DNA of 64,000 nucleotides from Bacteroidetes bacterium UBA6161 (lineage in GTDB: Bacteria > Bacteroidota > Bacteroidia > NS11-12g > UBA955): contig DIUJ01000019.1 in NCBI GenBank assembly GCA_002422315.1, forward strand, positions 1,160 through 65,159. Reading direction: 5' to 3'. A model generated the notes under the pieces. The model ran no database searches and had not been told where the DNA came from. It saw only the letters and a list, made by a program, of their open reading frames with translations. Within the stretch, counting starts at the first letter, position 1; each line of letters begins with the position of its first letter. This document shows positions 52,297-61,615 of the stretch, in pieces. A program made the translations under genes and the position numbers.

Positions 52297-53676
52297 TTAA
52301 GCACTAGCTACTTCGCCTCTTTGCTCATTTACCTTTTTGTAGAACTCGTCTTTAGTAATAGATTCTTCTTGAAAAGTCACCAATTCTTTAACTTTCAAAG
52401 TTACTTTACGTCTAAGTGCTATTTCATTCATTTGCTGAACAAAAGACTGTTCTTGTAATTGTTTTTTAGCAAAATCTGAAACCATAGCAGGGGTAGCATT
52501 GGGTATTCCGTAGTTTCTAAATAAGTTTATAGAGTAAGCAATTGCAGAATCTGTAATGTCGTTGGTTTCCACTTTTACATCGTATACTCTAGCAATCTCC
52601 TCACGAATCAATAAGCTTCTTAATGAATTCGCCTCTTTTTCATACTTCTCATCAATATTTTCTTGAGTATAAGTTCCTTCATTTGATTCCATTAACCATC
52701 TTTTCAAGAAAGAATCTGGAAGTTCAACAGAATGTTTAGAATCTAACAACTTTTCAATTTCAAAATCAACCAAATGCTCGGCTTCCTCTTTTAGATAAGC
52801 TTCAAAATTTTCTTTTATTTTAATTTTGAATTCTTCAACTGTTTTAACCTCTGGATTTCCACTAGCTTCACTAAAAAATGTTTCATTCAGTTCTGCAGGA
52901 ATAAAATTCTTAATTTCAAGAATTGTAAATCTAAAAGAGGGATTCAAATCAGCTACTGCTTCTTTTGCAATTCCTAAAGTAGATGCAATAACAGAATCAT
53001 TGTTTTTGTAAACACTTAAAATATTCTGAACCAGGGTATCTTCTACTTTTTTACCTTCAAAGGACTTAACCACATCTTTATCTTCAACAGATTTCAGAGA
53101 AAAAGAAATATTTTGTGCAGTTACACCACCTTCAAACTCTTCTCCTGCTTCATTTAGCTCAGAAACATTTGCATAAATTACATCTTCGCTTTCTACAACA
53201 TCTTTGTTTTCCAATTTACCAAATCTTTCCTGAAGATATTCTATTTCGTGGTTTATATCTTCTTCTGAAACAACAATATTGTATCTTCTTACAACATCGT
53301 TATCAGAAATATTTATTGCAACTTCCGGGGCAATACCTAAGTCGAAGCTTAATTCAAAATCTGAAGGATTGTCGAAATCCAACGCGCTTTGAGATGAAGA
53401 CTCCATTGGTCTTGCTAAGATATCAATCTTATTATCTTTCAAATAATCGTTGATTGCTTTCGAAGTCATGTTGTTAATTTCGTCGGCAAGTAAAGCCGTA
53501 CCGTACATAGATTTAACTAAACCCATTGGTGCTTTACCTGGTCTAAAACCTTTTATGGAAACATTTTTCTGTTGTTTTTTAAGTTTTTGTTCCCAACTTT
53601 GTTGGTAATCTTCGGCTTTAATTTGAATAGTTAAATTAGCCGTTAAATCTTGATTTTTTTGAAATTGAATATTCAC
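52297..53676 (-). CDS. tig: trigger factor
   Basis: 459 residues. The ribosome-binding N-domain contains the loop GFRPGKAPMGLVKSMYG; a diverged FKBP-like middle (about 150-250) lacks a convincing active site; the C-terminal helical arms are rich in Glu and Lys. Trigger factor meets nascent chains at the ribosome exit. The PPIase domain is probably inactive, as often in this phylum. The length is slightly above E. coli Tig. Confidence 0.9.
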   Translation of the reverse strand: MNIQFQKNQDLTANLTIQIKAEDYQQSWEQKLKKQQKNVSIKGFRPGKAPMGLVKSMYGTALLADEINNMTSKAINDYLKDNKIDILARPMESSSQSALDFDNPSDFELSFDLGIAPEVAINISDNDVVRRYNIVVSEEDINHEIEYLQERFGKLENKDVVESEDVIYANVSELNEAGEEFEGGVTAQNISFSLKSVEDKDVVKSFEGKKVEDTLVQNILSVYKNNDSVIASTLGIAKEAVADLNPSFRFTILEIKNFIPAELNETFFSEASGNPEVKTVEEFKIKIKENFEAYLKEEAEHLVDFEIEKLLDSKHSVELPDSFLKRWLMESNEGTYTQENIDEKYEKEANSLRSLLIREEIARVYDVKVETNDITDSAIAYSINLFRNYGIPNATPAMVSDFAKKQLQEQSFVQQMNEIALRRKVTLKVKELVTFQEESITKDEFYKKVNEQRGEVASA

Positions 53677-53753
53677 TGAATTTTCCTTTAATAGTTAAGG
53701 GTAAGGTTTTAAAAGATACTTAAATTCCTTCTGAACAAAGAATTAGAAAAGAG

Positions 53754-53835
53754 TGCGGATGAAGGGAGTCGAACCCCCACGGGTTGCCCCGCTAGATCCT
53801 AAGTCTAGTGCGTCTACCAATTTCGCCACATCCGC
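53754..53835 (-). tRNA. tRNA-Leu(UAG)
   Basis: 82 nt. The acceptor stem GCGGATG pairs with CATCCGC and the discriminator is A. The anticodon stem CTAGA/TCTAG encloses the loop CTTAGGA (anticodon TAG). A long variable arm and a T arm with GTTCGAC follow. CCA is not encoded. Confidence 0.95.
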
Positions 53836-53941
53836 AAATTTTCAGAACCTCTTTTTTTAAGGACTGCAAAAATAAGACCTATTTTTGTAATTACAAATTT
53901 TTTTTTGTCTTTTTTAATTTTACTAGCTTCTATTAATTCTT

Positions 53942-53949
53942 TACTTTTG
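53942..53949 (+). promoter_or_regulatory. -7 promoter box of rsh
   Basis: TACTTTTG, an exact TAnnTTTG match, 25 nt before the ATG at 53975. Confidence 0.45.
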
Positions 53950-53974
53950 TAAACAATTAGTTACCCTGCATAAA

Positions 53975-56257
53975 ATGAGTGTTCCGAAGCCAAAAAGTGA
54001 AATTACCATAGATCTTTTGAAAGAAGAGAAAGAAAACAAAGAAATTGTTTCTAGATATAAAGGATTGCTTAGAAGTATTAGGCACCCATTAAATAGAGAA
54101 GACAAAAAGCTAATTAGAGAAGCATTTGACCTCGCTTTAGATGCCCACAAAGGCATAAGAAGAAAAACTGGGGAACCATATATTTTCCATCCAATAGAAG
54201 TAGCAAGGATTGCAGCAAAGGAGATTGGACTAGGAGCAACCTCTATTGCTTGTGCTTTAATTCACGATGTGGTAGAAGATTCTGAGTACGGCCTAGATTT
54301 TATTAAGAAAAAATTTGGATCAAAGATTGCAACAATTATTGATGGGCTTACCAAAATATCGGTGGTATTTGACCACTCCGACTCTATGCAAGCGGAAAAT
54401 TTCCGCAAAATGCTTCTTACTCTTTCTCAAGATGTAAGGGTTATATTAATTAAACTTTGCGACAGATTACACAACATGAGAACCTTGGAAGGGATGTCGC
54501 GAAAGAATCAATTAAAAATCGCTTCAGAAACTCTCTTTTTATATGCTCCTTTAGCCCACAGACTTGGGCTCTACACTATAAAAACAGAGCTAGAAGACCT
54601 TGCCATAAAATATACAGAAAAAGAAAAGTTTTCAGACATTGCAAACAAGCTAAAAGAAACAAAAGCTTCCAGAGACCGGTATGTAAGAAAATTTTCGGAA
54701 CCAATAAAAAAACTGCTTAACCAAGCATCCTTAGAATACGAGTTAAAAGGGAGAACCAAGTCCATATATAGTATTCTTAAAAAAATGGAAAAACAAGAAA
54801 TCCCTTTTGAAGAAGTGTACGATCTTTTTGCCATTCGAATCATTGTAAATTCTACCCAAGAAAATGAAAAAGCAGATTGTTGGAAAGTTTATTCCTTGGT
54901 CACCGATGTTTATTACCCCTATACTTCTAGACTTAGAGACTGGATATCTCAGCCCAAGTCCAATGGTTATGAATCCTTACACACTACCGTTATGGGACCA
55001 GAAGGCAAATGGGTAGAAGTACAAATTCGTTCTAAAAGAATGGATGAAATTGCAGAGAAAGGATATGCTGCACACTGGAGATACAAAAACACTGGCAACA
55101 ATGAAAAAAAATATGATAGCGGATTGGATGGATGGCTAAATAGAGTAAAAGATGTACTAGAAAACCCAGACCCTAATGCGATTGACTTTTTAGACCAATT
55201 TAAAAATCAACTTTTCAGCGAAGAAATTTTTGTTTTTACTCCAAAAGGGCAATTAAGAAAATTACCAAACAGTGCAACGGCACTAGATTTTGCTTTTGAC
55301 ATACATACCGAGGTAGGTGTAAAATGTATAGGTGCCAAGGTAAATAATAAATTGGTACAACTCGGAACCCATCTGAAAAATGGAGACCAAGTAGAAATAC
55401 TAACCTCCGACAAACAAAAACCAAAAGAAGAATGGCTAGAATATGTGGTAACCGGAAAAGCCAAAAACAAAATTAAAGCCGTTCTAAACGAAGAAAAAAG
55501 ACAAAATGCAGAAATAGGAAGAGAAACTCTAAAGAAAAAATTCAAATCCGAAAAAATTGTCTTTAGTGAAGACAATTTGAACAAATTGGTAGATTACTTT
55601 AAAATGAGAAGTACATTAGATTTGTGCGCAGCATTTGGAATAGGGAAATTTAACAAAAATGATTTCTCGTTAAAAGAACTTTTAAGCAAAAAAAACAAAT
55701 TAAAAATAGGAGAGACAAACCCAAACAAAAATCCACAAACACAACAACTAGCAAAAGATCAAGCAATAATTGTAGGAGAAACACCAGAATTACATTATTC
55801 ACTTGCACATTGTTGCAATCCCATTCCAGGGGATGATATTTTTGGTTTTATTACAGTTGGAGAAGGAATTAAAATCCATAGAACAAATTGCAGCAATGCC
55901 ACAGCACTTATGTCAAATTATGGATATAGAATTCTAAAGGCGCAATGGAGAGAACAGTACATAGATGACAACAAACAGTTCTTAGCAGGAATTAAAATTG
56001 AAGGTATTGACGATGTGGGAATTATTAGTAGCCTCACAGAAATTATTTCTAAATCCATGAACATAAACATGAAATCTATTACCGTAGAATCTAATGGTGG
56101 CACATTTGAAGGCACCATTATGTTGTATATATTCGACACCAAGCATTTGGATGAATTAAGGAAAAACATACTTAAGAAACACAAACACATGAAGGTTAGC
56201 AGAATAAACCTAAACAATTCTCAAAACCAAAATTTATCAAGAATCCCTAAGGTGTAA
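53975..56257 (+). CDS. rsh: bifunctional (p)ppGpp synthetase/hydrolase (RelA/SpoT homologue)
   Basis: 760 residues. The HD hydrolase domain has H72 (FHPIEVA) and HDVVEDSEYG at 97-106. The synthetase has YELKGRTKSIYSILKKM, YDLFAIRII and SNGYESLHTTVMGP. A TGS domain lies near 395-455 (IFVFTPKGQLRKLPNSATALDF, shown in part), then a helical/CC region (HYSLAHCCNPIPGDDI) and a C-terminal ACT domain. Both active-site motif sets look intact, so it should make and degrade the alarmone. It is followed by the fur-family gene and purA. Confidence 0.95.
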   Translation: MSVPKPKSEITIDLLKEEKENKEIVSRYKGLLRSIRHPLNREDKKLIREAFDLALDAHKGIRRKTGEPYIFHPIEVARIAAKEIGLGATSIACALIHDVVEDSEYGLDFIKKKFGSKIATIIDGLTKISVVFDHSDSMQAENFRKMLLTLSQDVRVILIKLCDRLHNMRTLEGMSRKNQLKIASETLFLYAPLAHRLGLYTIKTELEDLAIKYTEKEKFSDIANKLKETKASRDRYVRKFSEPIKKLLNQASLEYELKGRTKSIYSILKKMEKQEIPFEEVYDLFAIRIIVNSTQENEKADCWKVYSLVTDVYYPYTSRLRDWISQPKSNGYESLHTTVMGPEGKWVEVQIRSKRMDEIAEKGYAAHWRYKNTGNNEKKYDSGLDGWLNRVKDVLENPDPNAIDFLDQFKNQLFSEEIFVFTPKGQLRKLPNSATALDFAFDIHTEVGVKCIGAKVNNKLVQLGTHLKNGDQVEILTSDKQKPKEEWLEYVVTGKAKNKIKAVLNEEKRQNAEIGRETLKKKFKSEKIVFSEDNLNKLVDYFKMRSTLDLCAAFGIGKFNKNDFSLKELLSKKNKLKIGETNPNKNPQTQQLAKDQAIIVGETPELHYSLAHCCNPIPGDDIFGFITVGEGIKIHRTNCSNATALMSNYGYRILKAQWREQYIDDNKQFLAGIKIEGIDDVGIISSLTEIISKSMNINMKSITVESNGGTFEGTIMLYIFDTKHLDELRKNILKKHKHMKVSRINLNNSQNQNLSRIPKV

Positions 56258-56273
56258 AAACAAGGTAAAAGTT

Positions 56274-56307
56274 GTGAACATTATATATATAGATACCCTT
56301 AAATTTG
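56274..56307 (+). promoter_or_regulatory. promoter of the Fur-family gene
   Basis: TTG (56274-56276), 23 bp, then TAAATTTG (56300-56307, exact TAnnTTTG), 7 nt before the ATG. Confidence 0.5.
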
Positions 56308-56314
56308 CGCGCTT

Positions 56315-56830
56315 ATGGTAAACAAAAAGAATCAAATCCAAGAAAATAAGGAATTACGTGCTACGGTGCGTAAAATATTTACTGAATTCTTGGAAAAGAA
56401 GGGACAAAGAAAAACCCCTGAAAGATACGCCATACTAGATGAGATATACTCTAGCAAAGAACATTTTGATGTAGATACATTGTACATTCAAATGAAAAAT
56501 AGAAACTATAGGGTAAGTAGAGCAACAGTTTACAATACCCTAGACTTGCTTTTGGACAGCGGATTGGTAAAAAAACATCAATTTGGCCAAAATATGGCAA
56601 TGTACGAACAAGCTTATGGTTTTATGCAACACGACCATTTAATCTGTATTACATGCAGTAGAGTTTATGAATTTTGTGACCCTAGAATACAACAAATAAA
56701 AAACACCATGGGTGAATTACTAAACTTTAAAGTAGAACACCATAGCTTAAACCTTTTTGGCAAACCCATGCGAGATGAAAATGGACTTTGCATTAGTTGC
56801 AACGAAACTGAGAAAATAACTGAACAATAA
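56315..56830 (+). CDS. Fur-family metal-dependent transcriptional repressor
   Basis: 171 residues. The winged helix contains QRKTPERYAILDEIY and VSRATVYNTLDLLLDSGLV; the dimerisation domain has the metal-site HDHLICITCSRVYEFCD and the C-terminal structural CxxC in GLCISCNE. Fur-family members sense Fe, Zn, Mn or peroxide; the type cannot be decided here. It precedes purA by 21 bp and is likely cotranscribed. Confidence 0.92.
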   Translation: MVNKKNQIQENKELRATVRKIFTEFLEKKGQRKTPERYAILDEIYSSKEHFDVDTLYIQMKNRNYRVSRATVYNTLDLLLDSGLVKKHQFGQNMAMYEQAYGFMQHDHLICITCSRVYEFCDPRIQQIKNTMGELLNFKVEHHSLNLFGKPMRDENGLCISCNETEKITEQ

Positions 56831-56851
56831 AATAGAAGAACAATTAATCTT

Positions 56852-58123
56852 ATGATAGATGTAATATTAGGGCTCCAATGGGGCGATGAAGGCAAAGGAA
56901 AAGTTGCAGATTTTTTAACTCCACGTTACCAAACTGTAGCCCGATTTCAAGGCGGACCAAATGCCGGTCATAGCCTCGAATTTAATGGCAATAAAGTGGT
57001 ATTAAATACCATCCCCTCAGGGATTTTCCACCCCAATTGCTTAAACGTTATAGGCAACGGCGTAGTAGTAGACCCCGTAAGAATCAAAGACGAGATAAAC
57101 AGAACTATTCAATTTGGAGCTAATCCTATAAAAAACTTGGTTTTTAGCAAGAAAGCAACCATTATACTTCCTACACATAGACTTTTGGATGCAGCCTCCG
57201 AACATGCAAAAGGCGATTCTAAAATAGGTTCTACCCTAAGGGGAATTAGCCCAGCTTACATAGACAAAATAGGAAGAAATGCCCTTAAACTTGGCGATAT
57301 TTTCTTTGATGACTTTGAAAAACAATATGACAAAATAAAAAACATTCATTTACAACAAATCCAATACCTAGGGTACAGCGATTTTGATTTAACTGTTTTA
57401 GAAACTGAGTTTTTCGATGCAATAGCTTTCTTGAAAAAATTTAATTTTGACGATACAGAATACCTGATAAACGAACAAAATATTTCCGGAAAAAATATTT
57501 TAGCAGAAGGAGCTCAGGGCTCTATGCTAGACATTGATTTTGGTTCATATCCTTACGTAACATCAAGCAACACTACCTCTGGTGGAGTATGCACAGGACT
57601 AGGAATAGCACCTAATTCTATAAACTCCGTTTCCGGTATTTTTAAAGCCTATTGTACAAGGGTTGGAAGCGGCCCATTCCCTACTGAATTAGAAGACGAA
57701 ACAGGCGAATTTTTAAGAAAAAAAGGCCACGAATTTGGCGCCACCACCGGCCGTCCTAGGCGAACAGGATGGTTAGATCTTGTTGCTCTTAAGTATGCTA
57801 TTATGCTAAGTGGGGTCAAAAAACTAATGATGATGAAAGCAGATGTAATGAGCGGAATGGAAACAGTAAAAATATGTACCGCTTACAATGTTAATGGAAT
57901 AATTTCAGACAAAGTCCCTTCAAATCTATGTAATTCTAAAGTGGAACCAGTTTACACAGAATTCAAAGGCTGGCAAGAAGATATTACAACTTGTAGAACA
58001 AAGGAATCCCTTCCCATTGAGTTTTTAGAATACATTCAATTTATTGAAAACTATACAGGAATACCAATCGTTTTAATTTCTGTGGGTCCAGACAGAGAAC
58101 AAACAATTTTAGCAAATTTTTAA
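56852..58123 (+). CDS. purA: adenylosuccinate synthetase
   Basis: 423 residues. The GTP-binding LGLQWGDEGKGKVADFL is at the N-terminus; NAGHSLEF, AEGAQGSMLDIDFGSYPYVT, GVCTGLGIAP and TGRPRRTGWLDLVALKY are diagnostic. It makes adenylosuccinate from IMP and aspartate in AMP synthesis. Confidence 0.98.
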   Translation: MIDVILGLQWGDEGKGKVADFLTPRYQTVARFQGGPNAGHSLEFNGNKVVLNTIPSGIFHPNCLNVIGNGVVVDPVRIKDEINRTIQFGANPIKNLVFSKKATIILPTHRLLDAASEHAKGDSKIGSTLRGISPAYIDKIGRNALKLGDIFFDDFEKQYDKIKNIHLQQIQYLGYSDFDLTVLETEFFDAIAFLKKFNFDDTEYLINEQNISGKNILAEGAQGSMLDIDFGSYPYVTSSNTTSGGVCTGLGIAPNSINSVSGIFKAYCTRVGSGPFPTELEDETGEFLRKKGHEFGATTGRPRRTGWLDLVALKYAIMLSGVKKLMMMKADVMSGMETVKICTAYNVNGIISDKVPSNLCNSKVEPVYTEFKGWQEDITTCRTKESLPIEFLEYIQFIENYTGIPIVLISVGPDREQTILANF

Positions 58124-58138
58124 ACTATAAAATATTAT

Positions 58139-59560
58139 ATGTCTAATTCAGAATTTAGAATCGAAAAAGATAGCATTGGCGAAATTCAAGTACCTGCCAA
58201 CATGTATTGGGCTGCACAAACCCAGCGTTCCCTTGAAAATTTTAAAATAGGAGGAAGCCGCCACAGAATGCCTATGGAAATTATTAAAGGCTTTGGTTAT
58301 TTGAAGAAGGCTGCTGCTATTACTAACTACGAACTTGGCGTTTTAACTAAAGAAAAATGCGACCTTATAGCTGCTGTTTGCGACGAAATAATAGCAGGAA
58401 AACTCGACGATCAATTCCCATTGGTAATTTGGCAAACTGGTTCTGGAACCCAATCCAATATGAATGTGAATGAGGTAATTGCCAATAGAGGACACGTATT
58501 GGCAGGGGGTAAATTAAGCGACAAAGACAAAGTATTGCATCCTAATGACGATGTAAACAAATCCCAAAGCTCAAATGACACCTACCCTACTGCTATGTCT
58601 ATTGCCGTATACAAACAAGTAATAGACTATACACTACCTGGTATTCAGGCACTTAAAACTACAATTAAGCACAAAAGCAGGGAATTTAAAGAGGTTATAA
58701 AAATAGGCAGAACCCACCTAATGGATGCTACTCCTTTAACCTTAGGTCAAGAATTTTCAGGATATAGACAACAATTAGAAAATGGAATTAAAGCTATTGA
58801 AAACGCTTTGAAGCCTGCCGCAGAGATTGCTTTAGGCGGAACAGCGGTAGGTACAGGAATAAATACTCCTAAAGGATACACCGAACTAGTTGCTAAAAAA
58901 ATTGCGGAATTAACTGACCTTCCATTTGTTACTGCTCCAAATAAGTTTGAAGCATTGGCAGCACATGATGCAATGGTAGAACTACATGGTGCGCTTAAAA
59001 GAGTGGCTGTATCTTGCATGAAAATAGCAAATGATATTAGACTTCTAAGTTCTGGCCCAAGAAGCGGAATTGGCGAAATCATTATCCCAGCAAACGAACC
59101 TGGCTCTTCCATTATGCCAGGCAAAGTAAATCCAACACAAAGCGAAGCCCTAACTATGGTATGTGCACAAATTATGGGAAATGATGTGGCAGTTACTATT
59201 GGTGGATCCAATGGGCACTTTGAACTGAATGTTTTCAAACCACTTATTGCAATAAATCTTTTAGATTCTGCCAGATTACTTGGAGATGCATGCCGCTCAT
59301 TCAATGATAATTGTGCGATTGGAATAGAACCTAACTATCCAGAAATAAAAAATAAATTAGAAAATTCCTTGATGTTAGTAACAGCACTAAATACCCATAT
59401 AGGATATGACAATGCTGCTAAAATTGCAAAAACAGCTCATTTACAAAATACTACACTAAGAAAAGCAGCTCTAGAATTGGGCCTACTAACCAATGAACAA
59501 TTTGACCAATGGGTAAATCCAGCAGATATGATTGGTGACCCTGATGAGACAATAAAATAA
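58139..59560 (+). CDS. fumC: class II fumarate hydratase
   Basis: 473 residues. TGSGTQSNMNVNEVIANRG, RTHLMDATPLTLGQEF and the superfamily signature GSSIMPGKVNPTQSEAL are present, together with HFELNVFKP. It interconverts fumarate and malate in the TCA cycle. It follows purA, whose pathway releases fumarate, by 15 bp. Confidence 0.97.
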   Translation: MSNSEFRIEKDSIGEIQVPANMYWAAQTQRSLENFKIGGSRHRMPMEIIKGFGYLKKAAAITNYELGVLTKEKCDLIAAVCDEIIAGKLDDQFPLVIWQTGSGTQSNMNVNEVIANRGHVLAGGKLSDKDKVLHPNDDVNKSQSSNDTYPTAMSIAVYKQVIDYTLPGIQALKTTIKHKSREFKEVIKIGRTHLMDATPLTLGQEFSGYRQQLENGIKAIENALKPAAEIALGGTAVGTGINTPKGYTELVAKKIAELTDLPFVTAPNKFEALAAHDAMVELHGALKRVAVSCMKIANDIRLLSSGPRSGIGEIIIPANEPGSSIMPGKVNPTQSEALTMVCAQIMGNDVAVTIGGSNGHFELNVFKPLIAINLLDSARLLGDACRSFNDNCAIGIEPNYPEIKNKLENSLMLVTALNTHIGYDNAAKIAKTAHLQNTTLRKAALELGLLTNEQFDQWVNPADMIGDPDETIK

Positions 59561-59577
59561 AACAATGAAGAACTCTA

Positions 59578-59611
59578 AAAAAGCACTTACCTTACAGTAA
59601 GTGCTTTTTTG
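59578..59611 (+). terminator. terminator of the purA-fumC unit
   Basis: Ten-base stem AAGCACTTAC (59581-59590) with GTAAGTGCTT (59597-59606), T run after it. Confidence 0.87.
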
Positions 59612-59635
59612 TTTGCTATCTTCAGGGAAAATAAT

Positions 59636-60832
59636 CTATCTTTCGTTTAATTGATTGAAATATTTTGCTAACCAAGCCCCCATGCTTGCACATCCTTGAA
59701 TTAAGTAGCCTCCAGTTGGGGCATCCCAATCTAGCATTTCACCAATACAAAAATGATTGGGTAAAGAACGTATTTCAAAATTTTTATCAACTGCATTTAA
59801 GGATACCCCCCCTATGCTAGAAATAGCTTCTTGAATAGGAGAAGATTCTATTATACTAATATTTAATCCTTTAATTGATTGGGCCAAAATTGTATGATTT
59901 AAAAAATCCTCCTTGCTCAAACTTTCCTTTAAAAGCGAAACCAAAAGTTCTGGAATTTTAAGGTCTATTCGCAATATATTGCTTGTATTCTTTTGCTTCG
60001 ATTGGAGTAATTTCTCCTCTATTTTTTCCACATTTACATTAGGTTTCATGTCTAAGTGAACACTCGCAGACCCATTTACTTTTAATTGCCTCTGCATTTC
60101 TCCACTCAAGGCATATATGGCGTTCCCTTCTATTCCTTTTGCTGTAATTACAAGTTCTCCTTTTTGATAACTAGAGTCTGTAAAAAGAGCAATGTTTTTC
60201 AAAGCAGTACCTTGCCAAATTTGTTTGTATTCTTTACTCCAGTTTGTTGTAAAGCCACAATTAGAAGCTACAAATGGTTTTGTAGGTATTTCTTGTTGAG
60301 CGAAAAAAGAAATCCAAGAACCTGTAGAACCTGTAATTGGCCAACTTGCTCCACCAAGAGCAAAAACAATAAAATCTGCCTCCACTTCTGTTTCTTGTAT
60401 TCCAAAAATCAATTTGCCATTTTTCCAACCCTTCCATTCCTTTTCAGTCTGAAAAATAACTCCTTTTTTCTGTATAGCAGTAAGAAAAGAATTAAGAACT
60501 TGAATTGGCTTAATTCCTTTTTCAGGAAAAACCCGTTTGCTTGAACCAATATAGGTTGGAATCCCAATATCTCGGAGAAATAATCTAAAATCTTCGTTAG
60601 TAAAATTTTGCAAAGATTGTTCAAGAAAAAAAGTTGGACTAAACTTTTGTATCATTTCATCAATATTTGAAGCATGAGTTAAGTTAAAACCTCCATCACC
60701 TGCAACTAGAAATTTCCTTCCTAATTTTTTATTCTTTTCATAAATATCAATTTCATACTTATTACTATCCAATAACAAAGACAAAACTAGTGCAGAAGTA
60801 CCACCGCCAACTATTGCAATTTTTTTCTTCAA
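59636..60832 (-). CDS. BaiN/YhiN-family flavoprotein
   Basis: 398 residues of the HI0933/BaiN family. The dinucleotide-binding site is KKIAIVGGGTSALVLSLLL; DIYEKNKKLGRKFLVAGDGG and NLTHAS follow. The C-terminus has the FAD-contacting GEMLDWDAPTGGYLIQGC and the helix AWLAKYFNQL. The usual third glycine-adjacent residue of GGGxAG is Ser here, an odd but tolerable change. Members are annotated as aminoacetone oxidase or dehydrogenases; the substrate is unknown. Last gene in the alkyltransferase-like / AhpD-like operon. Confidence 0.88.
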   Translation of the reverse strand: MKKKIAIVGGGTSALVLSLLLDSNKYEIDIYEKNKKLGRKFLVAGDGGFNLTHASNIDEMIQKFSPTFFLEQSLQNFTNEDFRLFLRDIGIPTYIGSSKRVFPEKGIKPIQVLNSFLTAIQKKGVIFQTEKEWKGWKNGKLIFGIQETEVEADFIVFALGGASWPITGSTGSWISFFAQQEIPTKPFVASNCGFTTNWSKEYKQIWQGTALKNIALFTDSSYQKGELVITAKGIEGNAIYALSGEMQRQLKVNGSASVHLDMKPNVNVEKIEEKLLQSKQKNTSNILRIDLKIPELLVSLLKESLSKEDFLNHTILAQSIKGLNISIIESSPIQEAISSIGGVSLNAVDKNFEIRSLPNHFCIGEMLDWDAPTGGYLIQGCASMGAWLAKYFNQLNER

Positions 60833-60842
60833 ACAAAATAAA

Positions 60843-61202
60843 TTAAGTACACGAACTGCTTTCCTCTAAAGATTCTAAAAACTCTAATGCCCGTCGTGTA
60901 TGAGGAATAACTATTGTCCCTCCAACTACATTTGCTAAAGCAAAAGTTTCAATTATTTGTTCTTTTGTAACGCCTTCTTGCCAAGCTTTTTGCACATGGT
61001 ATTTAACGCAATCATCGCAGCGCAATACCAAAGAACCCATAAGGCCAAGTAATTCTTTGGTCTGAACAGAAAGTGCACCTTCTTGATAAGCCATAGAATC
61101 TACGCTAAAAATTCTTTTAAGAATTTTATTATCCGTAGCCAAAATTCGTTCATTCATTTTTTCGCGATACGAATTAAATTCCTCTATTATATTTTTACTC
61201 AT
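60843..61202 (-). CDS. carboxymuconolactone decarboxylase / AhpD-like family protein
   Basis: 119 residues from the ATG at 61202 (an upstream TTG gives 8 more). LVLRCDDCVKYHVQKAWQEG carries CxxCxxxH, the AhpD peroxidase motif, and EQIIETFALANVVGG is the usual family end. Members act as alkylhydroperoxidases or decarboxylases; the intact Cys pair favours redox work. The ATG overlaps the stop of the upstream gene by four bases (ATGA). Confidence 0.88.
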   Translation of the reverse strand: MSKNIIEEFNSYREKMNERILATDNKILKRIFSVDSMAYQEGALSVQTKELLGLMGSLVLRCDDCVKYHVQKAWQEGVTKEQIIETFALANVVGGTIVIPHTRRALEFLESLEESSSCT

Positions 61203-61552
61203 TTTATTAACTCTTCTGGATTCCAAAATAACGATTTAAAGTTTACAACTTGATCCTTTTCTACCAAAATACCTTCTGCCATAAGTTTTTCTTGCATAGA
61301 ATTTCCTTCGAAATTATGCTTTCCAGTTAATAAACCATTTCTATTCACAACCCTATGAGCCGGTACTTCATGCTGTATATGCTTGCAATTATTCAATGCA
61401 TAACCCACCATCCTAGCACTTTTTGTCAAACCTAAAAAACTAGCAATTGCACCATAAGAACTTACCCTTCCCTCGGGGATTTGTTTTACTACTTGAACAA
61501 CTTTTTCCCAAAAATTATCGTCTTTTTGAGGGGTAGATTTAATTTGTGGCAT
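61199..61552 (-). CDS. atl: alkyltransferase-like protein (ATL, MGMT family without the active cysteine)
   Basis: 117 residues of the O6-alkylguanine-DNA alkyltransferase C-terminal fold: IPEGRVSSYGAIASFLG and ARMVGYALNN. The active-site PCHR of MGMT is PAHR here (VPAHRVVNRNG), so it cannot accept alkyl groups. ATL proteins bind alkylated guanine, bend the DNA and hand the lesion to nucleotide excision repair. First of a three-gene operon and divergent from the TlpA-like gene. Confidence 0.9.
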   Translation of the reverse strand: MPQIKSTPQKDDNFWEKVVQVVKQIPEGRVSSYGAIASFLGLTKSARMVGYALNNCKHIQHEVPAHRVVNRNGLLTGKHNFEGNSMQEKLMAEGILVEKDQVVNFKSLFWNPEELIK

Positions 61553-61615
61553 ATTACTTGTAAATTGCGCTCCTTATAGATGCAAAATTATTTAAATAAA
61601 CATTACATAACCTAC

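Noticed and set aside
59001..59304. Long minus-strand frame opposite fumC
   Set aside because: Codon-bias shadow of fumC; no promoter and no recognisable domain.
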